A stretch of DNA of 64,000 nucleotides from Niveibacterium umoris (GTDB lineage Bacteria; Pseudomonadota; Gammaproteobacteria; Burkholderiales; Rhodocyclaceae). Made by a program: the position numbers and the translations under genes. Shown here piece after piece: positions 54,449 through 63,756 of the stretch. The DNA is taken from contig NZ_JACIET010000002.1 in the NCBI RefSeq assembly GCF_014197015.1, positions 620,001 through 684,000 on the forward strand, in the 5' to 3' direction. The notes beneath the pieces were generated by a model, which did not search any database, was not told the origin of the DNA, and saw nothing but the letters and a program-made list of their open reading frames with translations. Positions within the stretch are counted from its first letter, which is position 1; the number at the start of each line of letters is the position of its first letter.

Positions 54449-55978
54449 TCAGCGCTGCAGGATGCGGTTGTCGCGCCATGGTGCGCGTCCGCTGATCGCC
54501 GGGCCGCCTGCGTTGCCCAGCGTCGAGCGGGCGGCCGTCTGCACCGGGCAGGTACCGGTAGCGCGATAGCCCAGCGCCGCCGCAAAGCGGCCTTCGGCCG
54601 GGTCGCCCAGCGCATGGCTGAAGTCGTCTGCCACCACGCAGCCCGGCAGGCCGGCGTCGCCCGAGCTGGCGGGTACGAAACCGTCGGCATAGTCACCGTA
54701 GCCGGCCGCGTTGACGCCGCGGAACTGGATCGAGAAGTAGGTCGTGCCGCAGTTGTCCTGCGCATAGAAGCCATACGGCTTGCCGCAGGTGGTATTGCCG
54801 ATCTGGATCACTTCGACGCCGACGCCGCGCAGGCCGTTGATGATGGCCTCGCTCGCCGAACAGGTGCCGGCGCCGGTCAGCACATAGACCCGGTTGAGGC
54901 CCAGTGTCGGCAGCGCCTGCCCCTGCGTCAGCGAGAAGCCGAGCGTGGTGTTGTAGAAGGGCGTTGGCGTCAGCGCGCGCCCGGTGACCGGGTTGGTGCT
55001 CGGATATTTGTCGTTGAACACCTGTCGTTCGAAGGTGGCGCCGGTGGTCCGCGCAGGCCCGGCGATCATGTAGGCGAGCTGGCTCGCGATCGCGAGGTAA
55101 CCACCGCCGTTGTAGCGGATGTCCAGCACCAGATCGCTCACGCCCACTGTGCGCAACTGCTCGATTGCGCTCACAAGTGCGGCCTCGGCTGGCGCGATGT
55201 GATCGTTGAACTGCAAGTAGCCGAGCGTGCCGGTCGGGGTGAGCATCCAGTGCGTGTTCATCACCGGCTGCATCGTGATCGCTTCGGAGGTCATCGTGAT
55301 ATCGCGGGTGGTGCTCGCGCCCGGATCGCGCACGGTGAAGGTGTGCGTCGCCCCGGGGTCGTCCGGGCCGAGGCCCTGGTTCAGGCCATCCACGTTGCTG
55401 CTGTTGGCGACGTCGAGACCATCGACGGTGAGGATCTGCGTGCCCCGCAGCAAGCCGGCGCGCTCCGCCGGCGTACCCGCCTGCACATAGCCGACGTGGA
55501 TCTCGCGCGGCGGCGTGCGCGACACCACTGCCCATTCCGCGCCGTAGCCGGCCGATACGCCCGCCTGCGACATGGCTTCCCACTTGTCGGTCGCGTAGGT
55601 GAAGTGGAACTGGTCCTTGGACTTGCCGCTGGCGGTCTTCGCGGTGGTCTTCAGCACGTCGAAGTAGCTCAGCACGGTCGAGAAGGTCGTCGGGTCCGGA
55701 TCCGGCACTTCCCGATACCAAAGGTAGAGCTCATTGGTCCACGAGCGCAGCCAGGCCTTTTCGGTCGCCGCCGATCCGGCGCGATCTGCATAAGGGATGC
55801 CGGTCACCGGCGAACTGCCGCTGCGCGGCGCAATGCACTGCGCAGCGAGCGTGGATGAAGCGGGGAAGCCGGCGTTCTGGATCGCGCCGCCGGACGATCC
55901 ACCCCCGCCGCCCCCACACGCGGCGAGCAGGGTAATGAGGCCGATGGAAGCGAGGGTGCGGTGGCTGGAGGAGGTCAT
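54449..55978 (-). CDS. S41 family (C-terminal processing) peptidase lipoprotein
   Basis: 509 residues. The lipobox LLAAC with Cys21 and a Gly-rich linker gives a membrane-anchored periplasmic protein. A PDZ domain lies around 155-225 ('VGYVQAGTPAERAGLLRGTQ'), and the S41 protease core follows: 'SDLVLDIRYNGGGYLAIASQ', 'YVLTGAGTCSASEAIINGL' with the nucleophile Ser, and 'IGNTTCGKPYGFYAQ' with the catalytic Lys. It would process envelope proteins. The PDZ domain lies between an N-terminal helical domain and the protease, as in CtpA-like enzymes. Confidence 0.9.
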   Translation of the reverse strand: MTSSSHRTLASIGLITLLAACGGGGGGSSGGAIQNAGFPASSTLAAQCIAPRSGSSPVTGIPYADRAGSAATEKAWLRSWTNELYLWYREVPDPDPTTFSTVLSYFDVLKTTAKTASGKSKDQFHFTYATDKWEAMSQAGVSAGYGAEWAVVSRTPPREIHVGYVQAGTPAERAGLLRGTQILTVDGLDVANSSNVDGLNQGLGPDDPGATHTFTVRDPGASTTRDITMTSEAITMQPVMNTHWMLTPTGTLGYLQFNDHIAPAEAALVSAIEQLRTVGVSDLVLDIRYNGGGYLAIASQLAYMIAGPARTTGATFERQVFNDKYPSTNPVTGRALTPTPFYNTTLGFSLTQGQALPTLGLNRVYVLTGAGTCSASEAIINGLRGVGVEVIQIGNTTCGKPYGFYAQDNCGTTYFSIQFRGVNAAGYGDYADGFVPASSGDAGLPGCVVADDFSHALGDPAEGRFAAALGYRATGTCPVQTAARSTLGNAGGPAISGRAPWRDNRILQR

Positions 55979-56089
55979 GAGCGCTTGCGGGCTGTTGCGT
56001 GCAATCCCGCATTCTGACGCAAACGCGGGGTGCGTCGTTCGCCGGCAGGCGGCGTCTTGACGGGCGACAGGCGGTGGCTAGCGGGTGTG

Positions 56090-56926
56090 TCAGTCAGGGA
56101 TGGGTGCCGCAAGCACAGTGACGATCTGCCAGCGCCCCTTGTTGCGTGCCATCTGGAGGTACTCGACGCGCGCGCCAGCTTCGAGCATGACGGCGGCAGA
56201 GCGACCCCGGATCTCGGCGACCTCGATCCTTGTCTGCGCCTGCGTGGTCGAGCGCCCAGCGGTGACGCCTTTACGAACCGCGCCCGCCACTGCTCCGGCA
56301 TCGCGCGTCGTGATGCGGATGTCACCGCCTGCGTCGAGCAGCGCCGGCTCGCGCCGGATATGTTCCGGGTGCAGCGCACGGCGCACCCGCGCCACATCGC
56401 CGCTGTACCAGCCGTCCACATAGTCGCGCACGGCGGCCTCGACCTGCGGCGCCTCTTGCATCGTGGGCCCATCGTCGGGGCTGGCCTTGGGTTCCCACAG
56501 CACGTTGAGCACCTGCCAGCGGCCGCCATTGCGCACCAGTTGCAGGTAGCTGAAGGTGCCGCCTGTCTCGACCAATGCCAGCGCAGCAATGCCGCGCTGG
56601 GCGAACACCGCGGTGGCCATCCGCTTGCGGTCTTCCGCCGGAGCCCGGCGCCCGAGCCCGCTGCGTGCGGCGGCGAGCAAGCCGAGCTGGTCGATTTCTT
56701 CGAGCTGGATCGTACCGTCGGTGCCGGCCAGCGCAGGCTTGCGGCGGATCAGATCGGGATGGGTGGCCGTTTCGATGCGCGCGGCGTCGCCGGCATACCA
56801 GCCTTCGACATACGCATCCAGGGTTTCCCGCAGCGCGTCGTCTTGCGCGGCGTGCGCGGCACCGTGCGGCATCAGGCAGGCGATGATGGCCCCGAACACG
56901 AGCCCGGCACAGGTGTCTCGGGTCAT
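56090..56926 (-). CDS. Tandem SnoaL/lumazine-binding-like domain exported protein
   Basis: 278 residues with a signal peptide (1-26, 'GAAHAAQ'). Two copies of one ~120-residue domain follow. Each has 'YV(E/D)GWY(A/S)GD', a 'HP(D/E)..RR(K/E)PALL' patch, and ends 'Y(L)Q(L/M)(V/A)RN.GRWQ(V/I)(L/V)'. This is the cone-shaped NTF2/SnoaL-like (Lumazine_bd_2) fold, duplicated in one chain. Function is unknown; such domains bind small hydrophobic ligands or catalyse isomerisations. It is downstream of an esterase with 9 bp between, on the same strand, so likely one operon. Confidence 0.8.
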   Translation of the reverse strand: MTRDTCAGLVFGAIIACLMPHGAAHAAQDDALRETLDAYVEGWYAGDAARIETATHPDLIRRKPALAGTDGTIQLEEIDQLGLLAAARSGLGRRAPAEDRKRMATAVFAQRGIAALALVETGGTFSYLQLVRNGGRWQVLNVLWEPKASPDDGPTMQEAPQVEAAVRDYVDGWYSGDVARVRRALHPEHIRREPALLDAGGDIRITTRDAGAVAGAVRKGVTAGRSTTQAQTRIEVAEIRGRSAAVMLEAGARVEYLQMARNKGRWQIVTVLAAPIPD

Positions 56927-56935
56927 GGCGCTGCC

Positions 56936-57973
56936 TCAACCTTGCCGTTCGAAGCGGCCGATGCCGGGAATCACCAAGGCGCGCGGCGCGCCCGTGGCGT
57001 CGTCCTCGAAACGGATCAGGAATGGTCCGATGAACTGGCGGCGGTCGATCGGCAGGAACTCGATCTGCGAGCCTTCACTCAGCGCGATGTCGATCCGATC
57101 TGCATGCACGGTGACATCCGCCGTCTCGCGGTTGTCGGCCCGGTAGTGGCCCGCGAGTTCGGCGCCGGGGGCGGGTGCGGCGGGGGCGGTGCCGCGACGC
57201 TGCGCGAACAGCCATTCATAGAAGGCTGGCGTTTCGGCATAGGTGCGCGTCCAGGCATCGTGGCCCACATTTGGCATCCACTCGGTCTTTGGCGTCATGC
57301 CAAGCTGCTTGAGCACGCCGGCGACGCGCCGGGCCATCGCGAACGGGACGACCGGGTCGACTTCGCCATGCGCCAGCCACACCGGCAGGTGGCTCAGCGG
57401 GCGGATGGCGGGCAGCCAGTCGGCGGCGGTGGGCTCGGGGCGACCGAGGTTGTAGGCCAGCATGTCGTTCGGGAAGGAACCCGCCACCGGCGCCAGGGCG
57501 GCGAAGCGATCGGGGAAGGCGAGGGCGGTGCTCCAGGTGCCCATTGCGCCGAGCGACAAGCCGGTCAGGTAGGTGCGGTCGGTATCGATCCGGTAGCGGG
57601 CGCCGACTTCGCGCATCACCGCATCGACGAACAGCGGATGCCAGAATTGGCCGCTTGGCGTTTGCGGGGCGACGACGATCGCGGGCAGCTTGCCACCGCC
57701 TTCGATGTAGGCGCCCAGCCCCTGCGTCTTCACCCGCGCAAGATCCTCACCCCACTCGCCGGCACCATGCAGGAACACGATCAGCGGCCAGGCACGTTGC
57801 GGGTCGGCTTCGTAGCCGTCGGGCAGAGCGACCATGTAATGCTGGCCGTAGCGGATGTTTGCAGTGGCCGTCAGGCTTGCCGCCTGCCACGGAGACGCCG
57901 CGGCGCCGGCGCCAGACAGCGCGCCGAATGCGAGCAGGGCCACGATGCGGCGAAGTTTCGGAATCAGAGACAC
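56936..57973 (-). CDS. Secreted alpha/beta hydrolase (feruloyl/PHB-depolymerase-like esterase)
   Basis: 345 residues from the GTG at 57973 with a GGAG box 8 bp upstream. Signal peptide ~1-26 ('LLAFGALSGAGAA'). The hydrolase core has 'PLIVFLHGAGEWGED' (oxyanion region), the nucleophile elbow 'TGLSLGAMGTWS', Asp in 'GEVDPVVPF', and His in 'PNVGHDAWTR'. A C-terminal ~75 residues form a lipocalin-like or beta-rich tail. It would cut esters of dietary, plant or storage polymers outside the cell membrane. It is divergent from a TetR gene with an ACCGATCGGT palindrome between. Confidence 0.87.
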   Translation of the reverse strand: MSLIPKLRRIVALLAFGALSGAGAAASPWQAASLTATANIRYGQHYMVALPDGYEADPQRAWPLIVFLHGAGEWGEDLARVKTQGLGAYIEGGGKLPAIVVAPQTPSGQFWHPLFVDAVMREVGARYRIDTDRTYLTGLSLGAMGTWSTALAFPDRFAALAPVAGSFPNDMLAYNLGRPEPTAADWLPAIRPLSHLPVWLAHGEVDPVVPFAMARRVAGVLKQLGMTPKTEWMPNVGHDAWTRTYAETPAFYEWLFAQRRGTAPAAPAPGAELAGHYRADNRETADVTVHADRIDIALSEGSQIEFLPIDRRQFIGPFLIRFEDDATGAPRALVIPGIGRFERQG

Positions 57974-57997
57974 GGGGGACACTCCGTTAATTAACCG

Positions 57998-58007
57998 ACC
58001 GATCGGT
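57998..58007. promoter_or_regulatory. TetR-type operator between the esterase and tetR-like genes
   Basis: The perfect palindrome ACCGATCGGT lies in the 86-bp divergent region beside an extra ACCG half-site at 57994-57997 and an AT-rich run. ACCGA-CGGT patterns are typical of TetR/AcrR sites, so it probably controls both genes. Confidence 0.6.
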
Positions 58008-58059
58008 ATAGTAATTATCACGGTAGGATTGTCAACCGCCCTGCAGCACTGAAACAGCG

Positions 58060-58671
58060 ATGGCACGACCCAAGAGCGACACGCGCGAACAACTGATCGG
58101 CCAACTGGTCGATCTGTTCTACGAGTACGGATACGACGGCACCACGCTGGCGCTGATCACCGTGCGCACCGGGCTTGGCCGCGCCAGCATCTACCACCAC
58201 TTCCCGGGCGGCAAGGACGAGATGGCGGTGGCCGTGCTGATGCAGGCCGACGCCTGGGCAACGACCCATGTCGATGCGCTGCTCGCCAGCCCGCTGCCCC
58301 CGCGCGAACGCCTGGCCGCCTACCTCAAGGTCATCGACGAGGTGCAGTACCGCGCCAGCCAGCTCACGCCGGCCAACGCCTTCGGCATCGGTAACGGGCT
58401 GGAGCGTTTCGGCGCCGGTCTGCGCGAACGCTTCGTCAAACGCGCCGAACACCTGGCCGACTTGCTGGTCGATTGCGGCGTCGCCCCGGCCGTTGCGAAA
58501 CGGCGCGCCTGGGAAGCCAAGATCCTGATCGAAGGCGCGCTGGTGTGCAGCCGCGTCGTGGGCGATCTGGCGCTGTATCGCGGCGTGATGCAGCAGCTTC
58601 AGGCGCAGCTGCTTGCACCGGACGACGCGCCGGGCCCGCTGCCTGCGGCGCAGGCCTTGCCGAAGCCTTGA
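58060..58671 (+). CDS. TetR/AcrR family transcriptional regulator
   Basis: 203 residues. The N-terminal helix-turn-helix reads 'TREQLIGQLVDLFYEYGYDG' and 'ITVRTGLGRASIYHHFPGGK', the TetR signature. The C-terminal helices form a ligand pocket, ligand unknown. Its ATG is 86 bp from the start of the divergent esterase, and the palindrome at 57998 is the likely binding site, so it probably represses the esterase/SnoaL-like operon and itself. Confidence 0.93.
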   Translation: MARPKSDTREQLIGQLVDLFYEYGYDGTTLALITVRTGLGRASIYHHFPGGKDEMAVAVLMQADAWATTHVDALLASPLPPRERLAAYLKVIDEVQYRASQLTPANAFGIGNGLERFGAGLRERFVKRAEHLADLLVDCGVAPAVAKRRAWEAKILIEGALVCSRVVGDLALYRGVMQQLQAQLLAPDDAPGPLPAAQALPKP

Positions 58672-58716
58672 ACGCAGCGGCCCGACTGGCCGTTCGGCGC
58701 GGACACGGATCGCGCG

Positions 58717-61700
58717 CTACATGTTCCTGCGGTACTGCCCGCCGACCTCGAACAGCGCATTCGTGATCTGGCCGAGCGAGCAGCAGCGCACGGCGTCCAT
58801 CAGCACTGCGAACACGTTCTCGTCGTGGATCACCGCTTGCTTCAGCCGCGCGAGCATCGCTGGGGATTCGCCGGCATGGCTCGCATGGAAGCTAGCGAGG
58901 CGTGCGAGCTGCGACTGCTTTTCGTCTTCGGTCGAGCGCGCGAGTTCCAGCTTCTCCAGCACCGCATCGCCATGCGGATTGCGGAAGGTGTTCACGCCGA
59001 CGATCGGGTAGCTGCCGTCGTGCTTCTTGTGCTCGTAGTAGAGCGACTCTTCCTGGATCTTGCCGCGCTGGTAGCCGGTCTCCATCGCGCCGAGCACGCC
59101 GCCGCGTGCGGCGATCGCTTCGAATTCCTTCAGCACCGCCTCCTCGACCAGATCGGTCAGCTCGTCGATCAGGAAGCTGCCCTGGTTGGGGTTCTCGCAC
59201 TTCGCCACACCCCACTCGCGGTTGATGATCAGCTGGATCGCCATCGCGCGGCGCACGCTGTCTTCGGTCGGTGTGGTGATCGCCTCGTCGAAGGCGTTGG
59301 TGTGCAGCGAGTTGCAGTTGTCGTAGATCGCGATCAGCGCCTGCAGCGTGGTGCGGATGTCGTTGAAGTCGATCTCCTGCGCGTGCAGCGAGCGGCCGGA
59401 GGTCTGGATGTGGTACTTGAGCTTCTGGCTGCGCTCGTTGGCGCCGTACTTCTCGCGCATCGCCACCGCCCAGATGCGCCGCGCGACGCGGCCCAGCACC
59501 GCGTACTCCGGGTCCATGCCGTTGCTGAAGAAGAAGCTCAGGTTCGGCGCGAAGTCGTCGATGTGCATGCCGCGTGCGAGATACGCCTCGACATAGGTGA
59601 AGCCGTTCGCCAGCGTGAAGGCGAGCTGCGAGATCGGGTTCGCGCCGGCCTCGGCGATGTGATAACCCGAGATCGACACCGAGTAGAAGTTCTTCACATC
59701 GTGCTCGACGAAGTACTGCTGGATGTCGCCCATCACCTTCAGCGAAAACTCGGTCGAGAAGATGCAGGTGTTCTGGCCCTGGTCTTCCTTCAGGATGTCG
59801 GCCTGCACCGTGCCGCGCACGGTGGCCAGCGTCCAGGCGCGGATCTTCGCGATCTCGTCCTCGGTCGGCACGCGCCCGTTGTCCGCTTCGAACTTCTCCA
59901 GCTGCTGGTCGATCGCCGCGTTCAGGTACATCGCGAGAATCGTCGGCGCCGGCCCGTTGATCGTCATCGACACGCTGGTGTTCGGTGCGCAGAGGTCGAA
60001 GCCGGAGTACAGCACCTTCAGATCATCGAGCGTCGCGATCGACACGCCTGAGTTGCCGACCTTGCCGTAGATGTCCGGCCGCAGGTCGGGGTCGTTGCCG
60101 TACAGCGTCACCGAGTCGAAGGCGGTGGAAAGCCGCTTGGCCGGCATGCCTTCGGAGAGCAGCTTGAAGCGGCGATTGGTGCGGAAGGCGTCGCCCTCGC
60201 CAGCGAACATCCGCGTCGGGTCTTCATTCTCGCGTTTGAACGCGAACACGCCGGCGGTGTAGGGGTAGGCGCCGGGCAGGTTCTCGCGCATCAGGAAGCG
60301 CAGCAGCTCGCCGTGGTCCTCGTACTTCGGCAGCGACACCTTGCGGATGAAGTTGCCGGAAAGGGTTTCGGATACCAGCCGGGTGCGGATCTCCTTGTCG
60401 CGAATCTTCACCACGTACTCGTCGCCGGCGTAGGACGCCGCCACCTGCGGCCAGTCGGCGAGCAGTTTCTTCTCGTGCGCGCCGAGCTGCGCTTCGCGCT
60501 CGGCGATCAGCGCGTCGAGGTCCGCACCGAGCGCGTCATTCCCGCGCAGGCGGGAATCCAGCGTCGCGTGTGAGTCGCTGGGTCCCCGCCTGCGCGGGGA
60601 CGACAGCAACATCTCGCGTGCGGCTGCCAGTTGCTGGCGTTCGCGTGCGATGCGGCTCTGCGTGGCCACGCGCTTGTGATAGCCGCGCAGCGTGTCCGAA
60701 ATCTCCGCGAGATAGCGGCTGCGCTCCGGCGGCACGATCGGCGTCTGGTGCGTCGAATGCCGCACATGCACTAGCGGCAGGCGGCCCGCTTCGAAATGCA
60801 GGCCGAGCCCCTGCAGCTCGGCGCGCACCGCCTGGTACAGCGCGGTCACGCCATCGTCGTTGAAGCGGCTCGCCTGCGTGCCGAACACCGGCATCTCATG
60901 CGGGCGCTGGTTGAAGGCCTCGCGGTTGCGCTGCACCTGCTTGGCCACATCGCGCAGCGCATCGGCCGCGCCCTTGCGGTCGAACTTGTTGATCGCGACG
61001 AAGTCGGCGAAGTCCAGCATGTCGATCTTCTCGAGCTGGCTCGCGGCGCCGAACTCCGGCGTCATCACGTACAGCGAGCGATCCACATGCGGCACCACCG
61101 CCGCATCGCCCTGGCCGATGCCGGAGGTCTCCACGATCACCAGATCGAAGCCGGCGAGCTTGCAGGCGGCAATCACTTCCGGCAGCGCGGCCGAGATTTC
61201 GCTACCGGTGTCGCGGGTGGCGAGCGAGCGCATGTAGATGTTGGCGTGCTCGATTGCGTTCATGCGGATGCGGTCGCCCAGCAGCGCGCCACCGGTGCGC
61301 TTGCGTGAGGGGTCCACCGCGATCACCGCGATCTTCATGCGGTCCGCCTGATCGAGGCGGAATCGGCGGATCAGCTCGTCGGTCAGCGAGCTCTTGCCCG
61401 AACCACCGGTGCCGGTGATGCCCAGGCGCGGTGTGCTCAGTGCCTCGGCTTCGCGCAGAATCGCCTCGCGCACAGCGGGCGCGGCAGAGCCTGCTTCCAG
61501 CGCGGTGATCGTGCGCGCCAGCAGGCGCCGGTCGCCACCGCGCAGCCCGGCGAGCAGCGCGTCGGTATCGGTCGGCAGCTCACGCGCGATCTCGAAATCC
61601 GCCTTCGCCACCACGTCGTTGATCATGCCCTGCAGGCCCAGCGCGGCGCCGTCTTCCGGCGAGTAGATCCGCGTCACGCCGTAGTCCATCAGCTCGCGCG

Positions 61701-62046
61701 CCTCGGCCGGCACGATCACGCCACCGCCACCGCCGAACACCTTGACATGCCCCGCGCCCGCCTCGCGCAGCAGGTCGACCATGTACTTGAAGAACTCGAC
61801 ATGCCCGCCCTGGTACGAGGTGATCGCGATGCCCTGCACATCCTCCTGCAGCGCTGCGTTCACGATCTCGCCCACCGAGCGGTTATGCCCCAGGTGGATC
61901 ACCTCGCAGCCGGTCGCCTGCAGCAGCCGCCGCATGATGTTGATCGAGGCGTCGTGGCCGTCGAACAGCGCGGCGGCGGTGACGAAGCGGACGCGGTGCT
62001 TGGTCTTGTACGGGGCCAACTGGGTGTGGACGCGCGGGTCGGTCAT
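58717..62046 (-). CDS. icmF: Isobutyryl-CoA mutase fused with its G-protein chaperone
   Basis: 1109 residues from the ATG at 62046, with GGAG 7 bp upstream. Architecture: B12-binding domain (about 15-150, cobalt ligand His31 in 'FDGHDAS', '[10 protein letters not shown]'); MeaI-like GTPase chaperone (about 205-420, Walker [10 protein letters not shown] at 212-220, '[15 protein letters not shown]', 'NKFD'); linker; substrate-binding mutase barrel (about 560-1109). It interconverts isobutyryl-CoA and n-butyryl-CoA using adenosylcobalamin. Residues ~481-504 in the linker are encoded by a palindromic repeat (60534-60604), seen as '[11 protein letters not shown]' and 'LDSRLRGND', an addition absent from the family. 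An AraC-type gene is divergent with 141 bp between. Confidence 0.94.
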   Translation of the reverse strand: MTDPRVHTQLAPYKTKHRVRFVTAAALFDGHDASINIMRRLLQATGCEVIHLGHNRSVGEIVNAALQEDVQGIAITSYQGGHVEFFKYMVDLLREAGAGHVKVFGGGGGVIVPAEARELMDYGVTRIYSPEDGAALGLQGMINDVVAKADFEIARELPTDTDALLAGLRGGDRRLLARTITALEAGSAAPAVREAILREAEALSTPRLGITGTGGSGKSSLTDELIRRFRLDQADRMKIAVIAVDPSRKRTGGALLGDRIRMNAIEHANIYMRSLATRDTGSEISAALPEVIAACKLAGFDLVIVETSGIGQGDAAVVPHVDRSLYVMTPEFGAASQLEKIDMLDFADFVAINKFDRKGAADALRDVAKQVQRNREAFNQRPHEMPVFGTQASRFNDDGVTALYQAVRAELQGLGLHFEAGRLPLVHVRHSTHQTPIVPPERSRYLAEISDTLRGYHKRVATQSRIARERQQLAAAREMLLSSPRRRGPSDSHATLDSRLRGNDALGADLDALIAEREAQLGAHEKKLLADWPQVAASYAGDEYVVKIRDKEIRTRLVSETLSGNFIRKVSLPKYEDHGELLRFLMRENLPGAYPYTAGVFAFKRENEDPTRMFAGEGDAFRTNRRFKLLSEGMPAKRLSTAFDSVTLYGNDPDLRPDIYGKVGNSGVSIATLDDLKVLYSGFDLCAPNTSVSMTINGPAPTILAMYLNAAIDQQLEKFEADNGRVPTEDEIAKIRAWTLATVRGTVQADILKEDQGQNTCIFSTEFSLKVMGDIQQYFVEHDVKNFYSVSISGYHIAEAGANPISQLAFTLANGFTYVEAYLARGMHIDDFAPNLSFFFSNGMDPEYAVLGRVARRIWAVAMREKYGANERSQKLKYHIQTSGRSLHAQEIDFNDIRTTLQALIAIYDNCNSLHTNAFDEAITTPTEDSVRRAMAIQLIINREWGVAKCENPNQGSFLIDELTDLVEEAVLKEFEAIAARGGVLGAMETGYQRGKIQEESLYYEHKKHDGSYPIVGVNTFRNPHGDAVLEKLELARSTEDEKQSQLARLASFHASHAGESPAMLARLKQAVIHDENVFAVLMDAVRCCSLGQITNALFEVGGQYRRNM
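60534..60604. repeat. REP/dRS3-like palindromic repeat pair inside the icmF coding sequence
   Basis: The left half contains ATTCCC-N8-GGGAAT (60538-60557, the pattern known as dRS3 in Neisseria); the right half (60576-60604) is its near-inverted copy with GTCCCC-N8-GGGGAC. Outer arms CCAGCG/CGCTGG also match. Two inverted palindromes form a 71-bp unit, read in frame as a basic linker in IcmF. Confidence 0.88.
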
Positions 62047-62187
62047 CGGTGTTCTCCGGTGCCCGCATCGTGAAGATTCGGCGGGCTTCCTGTGAAAGTA
62101 GCCGCCCGCACATCGCAGTGCCAGTGCCGGATTGGCCGCCGATCGTGCAAACTCCGCCAATCGCTTTCGCGCTTCAGTTGGCTTGTC

Positions 62188-63255
62188 ATGCACGCGACAA
62201 ATTCCGAACTTTCGCCGCCCTCGCGCGCCACCGTGGCGATCGGCTTCGTGCTGGGCATGCTGGCGGGCGCGTCGGCCCAGGATCGCGATGCAGAGCAGCT
62301 TGCCGCCGAAGTCGGCATCGACGCCGCCCTGCTGGCCGACCCCGCAGCCCGCGTGCCCCTGGCCCACTACGCCGCGCTCTACAACCATGTCGCGGCGACG
62401 CTCGACGACGAGGCCTTCGGGCTGTTCCCCTTGCCGATGCGGGTGGGCAGTTTTGAATTCCTGTGCCGGGGTGTGCTCAGCGCCGCAACGCTGGGCGAGG
62501 CGCTGGCGCGCGCGGCGCGCTTTCTGCGGCTGGTGCTGCCCGATGTGTCGATCACGGTGGCGCGGAGCGGCGAACATGCGCAGCTCACGATCAGCGAGCG
62601 CCAACCCTTTGCGGTGGACCGCGTGTTCAGCTTCGAATGGCTGCTGCGCCTGCTGCACGGGCTGTCGTGCTGGCTGGTGGGGCGCGGCATCGCACTCGAC
62701 GCGGTGGACTTCCCCTACCCGCCCCCGGCGCATGTCGCCGACTACACGCTGATCTACACCGCGCACAGCCGCTTCGCCGCGCCGGGCGATTCACCGGCTA
62801 CGCCGTTGGTCGCTCCGCTTGTTGCTCATTTCGCCGCCAACCTGCTCGATCTGCCGCTGCGGCGCGACGAAGCCGCGCTCGCCCGCTTCCTCGCCGGCGG
62901 CCCGGGGCGGCTCACCACGCTCTACCGGCGCGACCGCGAAATGGTCACCCGCGTGCGCGACCTCCTGCGCGAAGCCCTGCCCGAACTCCCCACGCTCGAA
63001 ACCGTGGCCGCCCGCCTGCACCTCTCACCCCGCACCCTCGCGCGCCGGCTCGAAGCCGAAGCCTCCAGCTTCCGCGCCATCCGCGAAGCCCTGCGCCGCG
63101 ACCTCGCCCTCGCGCGCCTGGGGCAGACCGATGTGCCGATCGCCACGCTCGCCGCCGAACTCGGCTACGCCGAACCCTCGGCGTTTTTCCGCGCGTTTGT
63201 CGGGTGGACTGGGCAATCGCCGAGTGCGTGGCGGCGGGGGCGTCAGGCCGGTTGA
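62188..63255 (+). CDS. AraC-family transcriptional regulator (Arabinose_bd type N-terminus)
   Basis: 355 residues from ATG 62188. The N-terminal ~190 residues match the Arabinose_bd (PF12625) type: '[20 protein letters not shown]', '[20 protein letters not shown]', '[20 protein letters not shown]'. The C-terminal HTH_18 domain has '[20 protein letters not shown]' and '[20 protein letters not shown]'. Its 5' end faces icmF, so it may control isobutyryl-CoA or branched-chain metabolism; the OruR/ArgR-like subgroup often controls catabolic genes next door. Confidence 0.92.
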   Translation: MHATNSELSPPSRATVAIGFVLGMLAGASAQDRDAEQLAAEVGIDAALLADPAARVPLAHYAALYNHVAATLDDEAFGLFPLPMRVGSFEFLCRGVLSAATLGEALARAARFLRLVLPDVSITVARSGEHAQLTISERQPFAVDRVFSFEWLLRLLHGLSCWLVGRGIALDAVDFPYPPPAHVADYTLIYTAHSRFAAPGDSPATPLVAPLVAHFAANLLDLPLRRDEAALARFLAGGPGRLTTLYRRDREMVTRVRDLLREALPELPTLETVAARLHLSPRTLARRLEAEASSFRAIREALRRDLALARLGQTDVPIATLAAELGYAEPSAFFRAFVGWTGQSPSAWRRGRQAG

Positions 63256-63756
63256 GCGCGCGCAGTTACAGAGCTTGGTGTGACGGGAATTTGAAAGGTC
63301 GGGGCAATACGGCGCTACTTGCACCGAGGTACTCATCGTCATCCGGCCAAGACCTGACATTCGCGACGCAGTCGGGATATCCCGCCTTGGCCCGAGCTGA
63401 ATGACCGGTTTAGGGCGACCAACTTGACCACCGCTCTTGCTCGATTTGGCTACCAGCGGCGCGCAGTTGCGATCGCTCGGAGCCAACAATTCGGCCGTCC
63501 GCTGCTCGCGAATTGCGGCGCGATTGGCCCGGTGCAGCGATGCTCTCGCCTGCTTGCAACTCGGCGCCCAAGGTGTACTTGAGATACCCCGAGATGCCCG
63601 ACACCAACCTCTGTACCTCAACCGTCTCGTCCCGCGCCGCCTTGTAGATCATCTGATGTGGGTGGCAAGCCATGACTTACAGCCAAGAGCGTCCCGCGGC
63701 AGGGGGCTCAGCCCGCTACCCCGCGAGCGAGCCAAAGGGCTTGAAGCCTTAGCGCC
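63256..63756. other. 501-bp non-coding region with a possible interspersed repeat
   Basis: No convincing gene. The stretch 63380-63560 resembles repeated intergenic sequence I recall from betaproteobacteria (an 'AATGACCGGTTTAGGG'-type start followed by a short open frame), but this cannot be checked here. No T-run terminator is seen for the minus-strand gene. Confidence 0.3.

Noticed and set aside
56030-57994. A 654-codon open frame antisense to the SnoaL-like and esterase genes
   Set aside because: No domain and biased composition; both genes on the other strand have recognisable folds.
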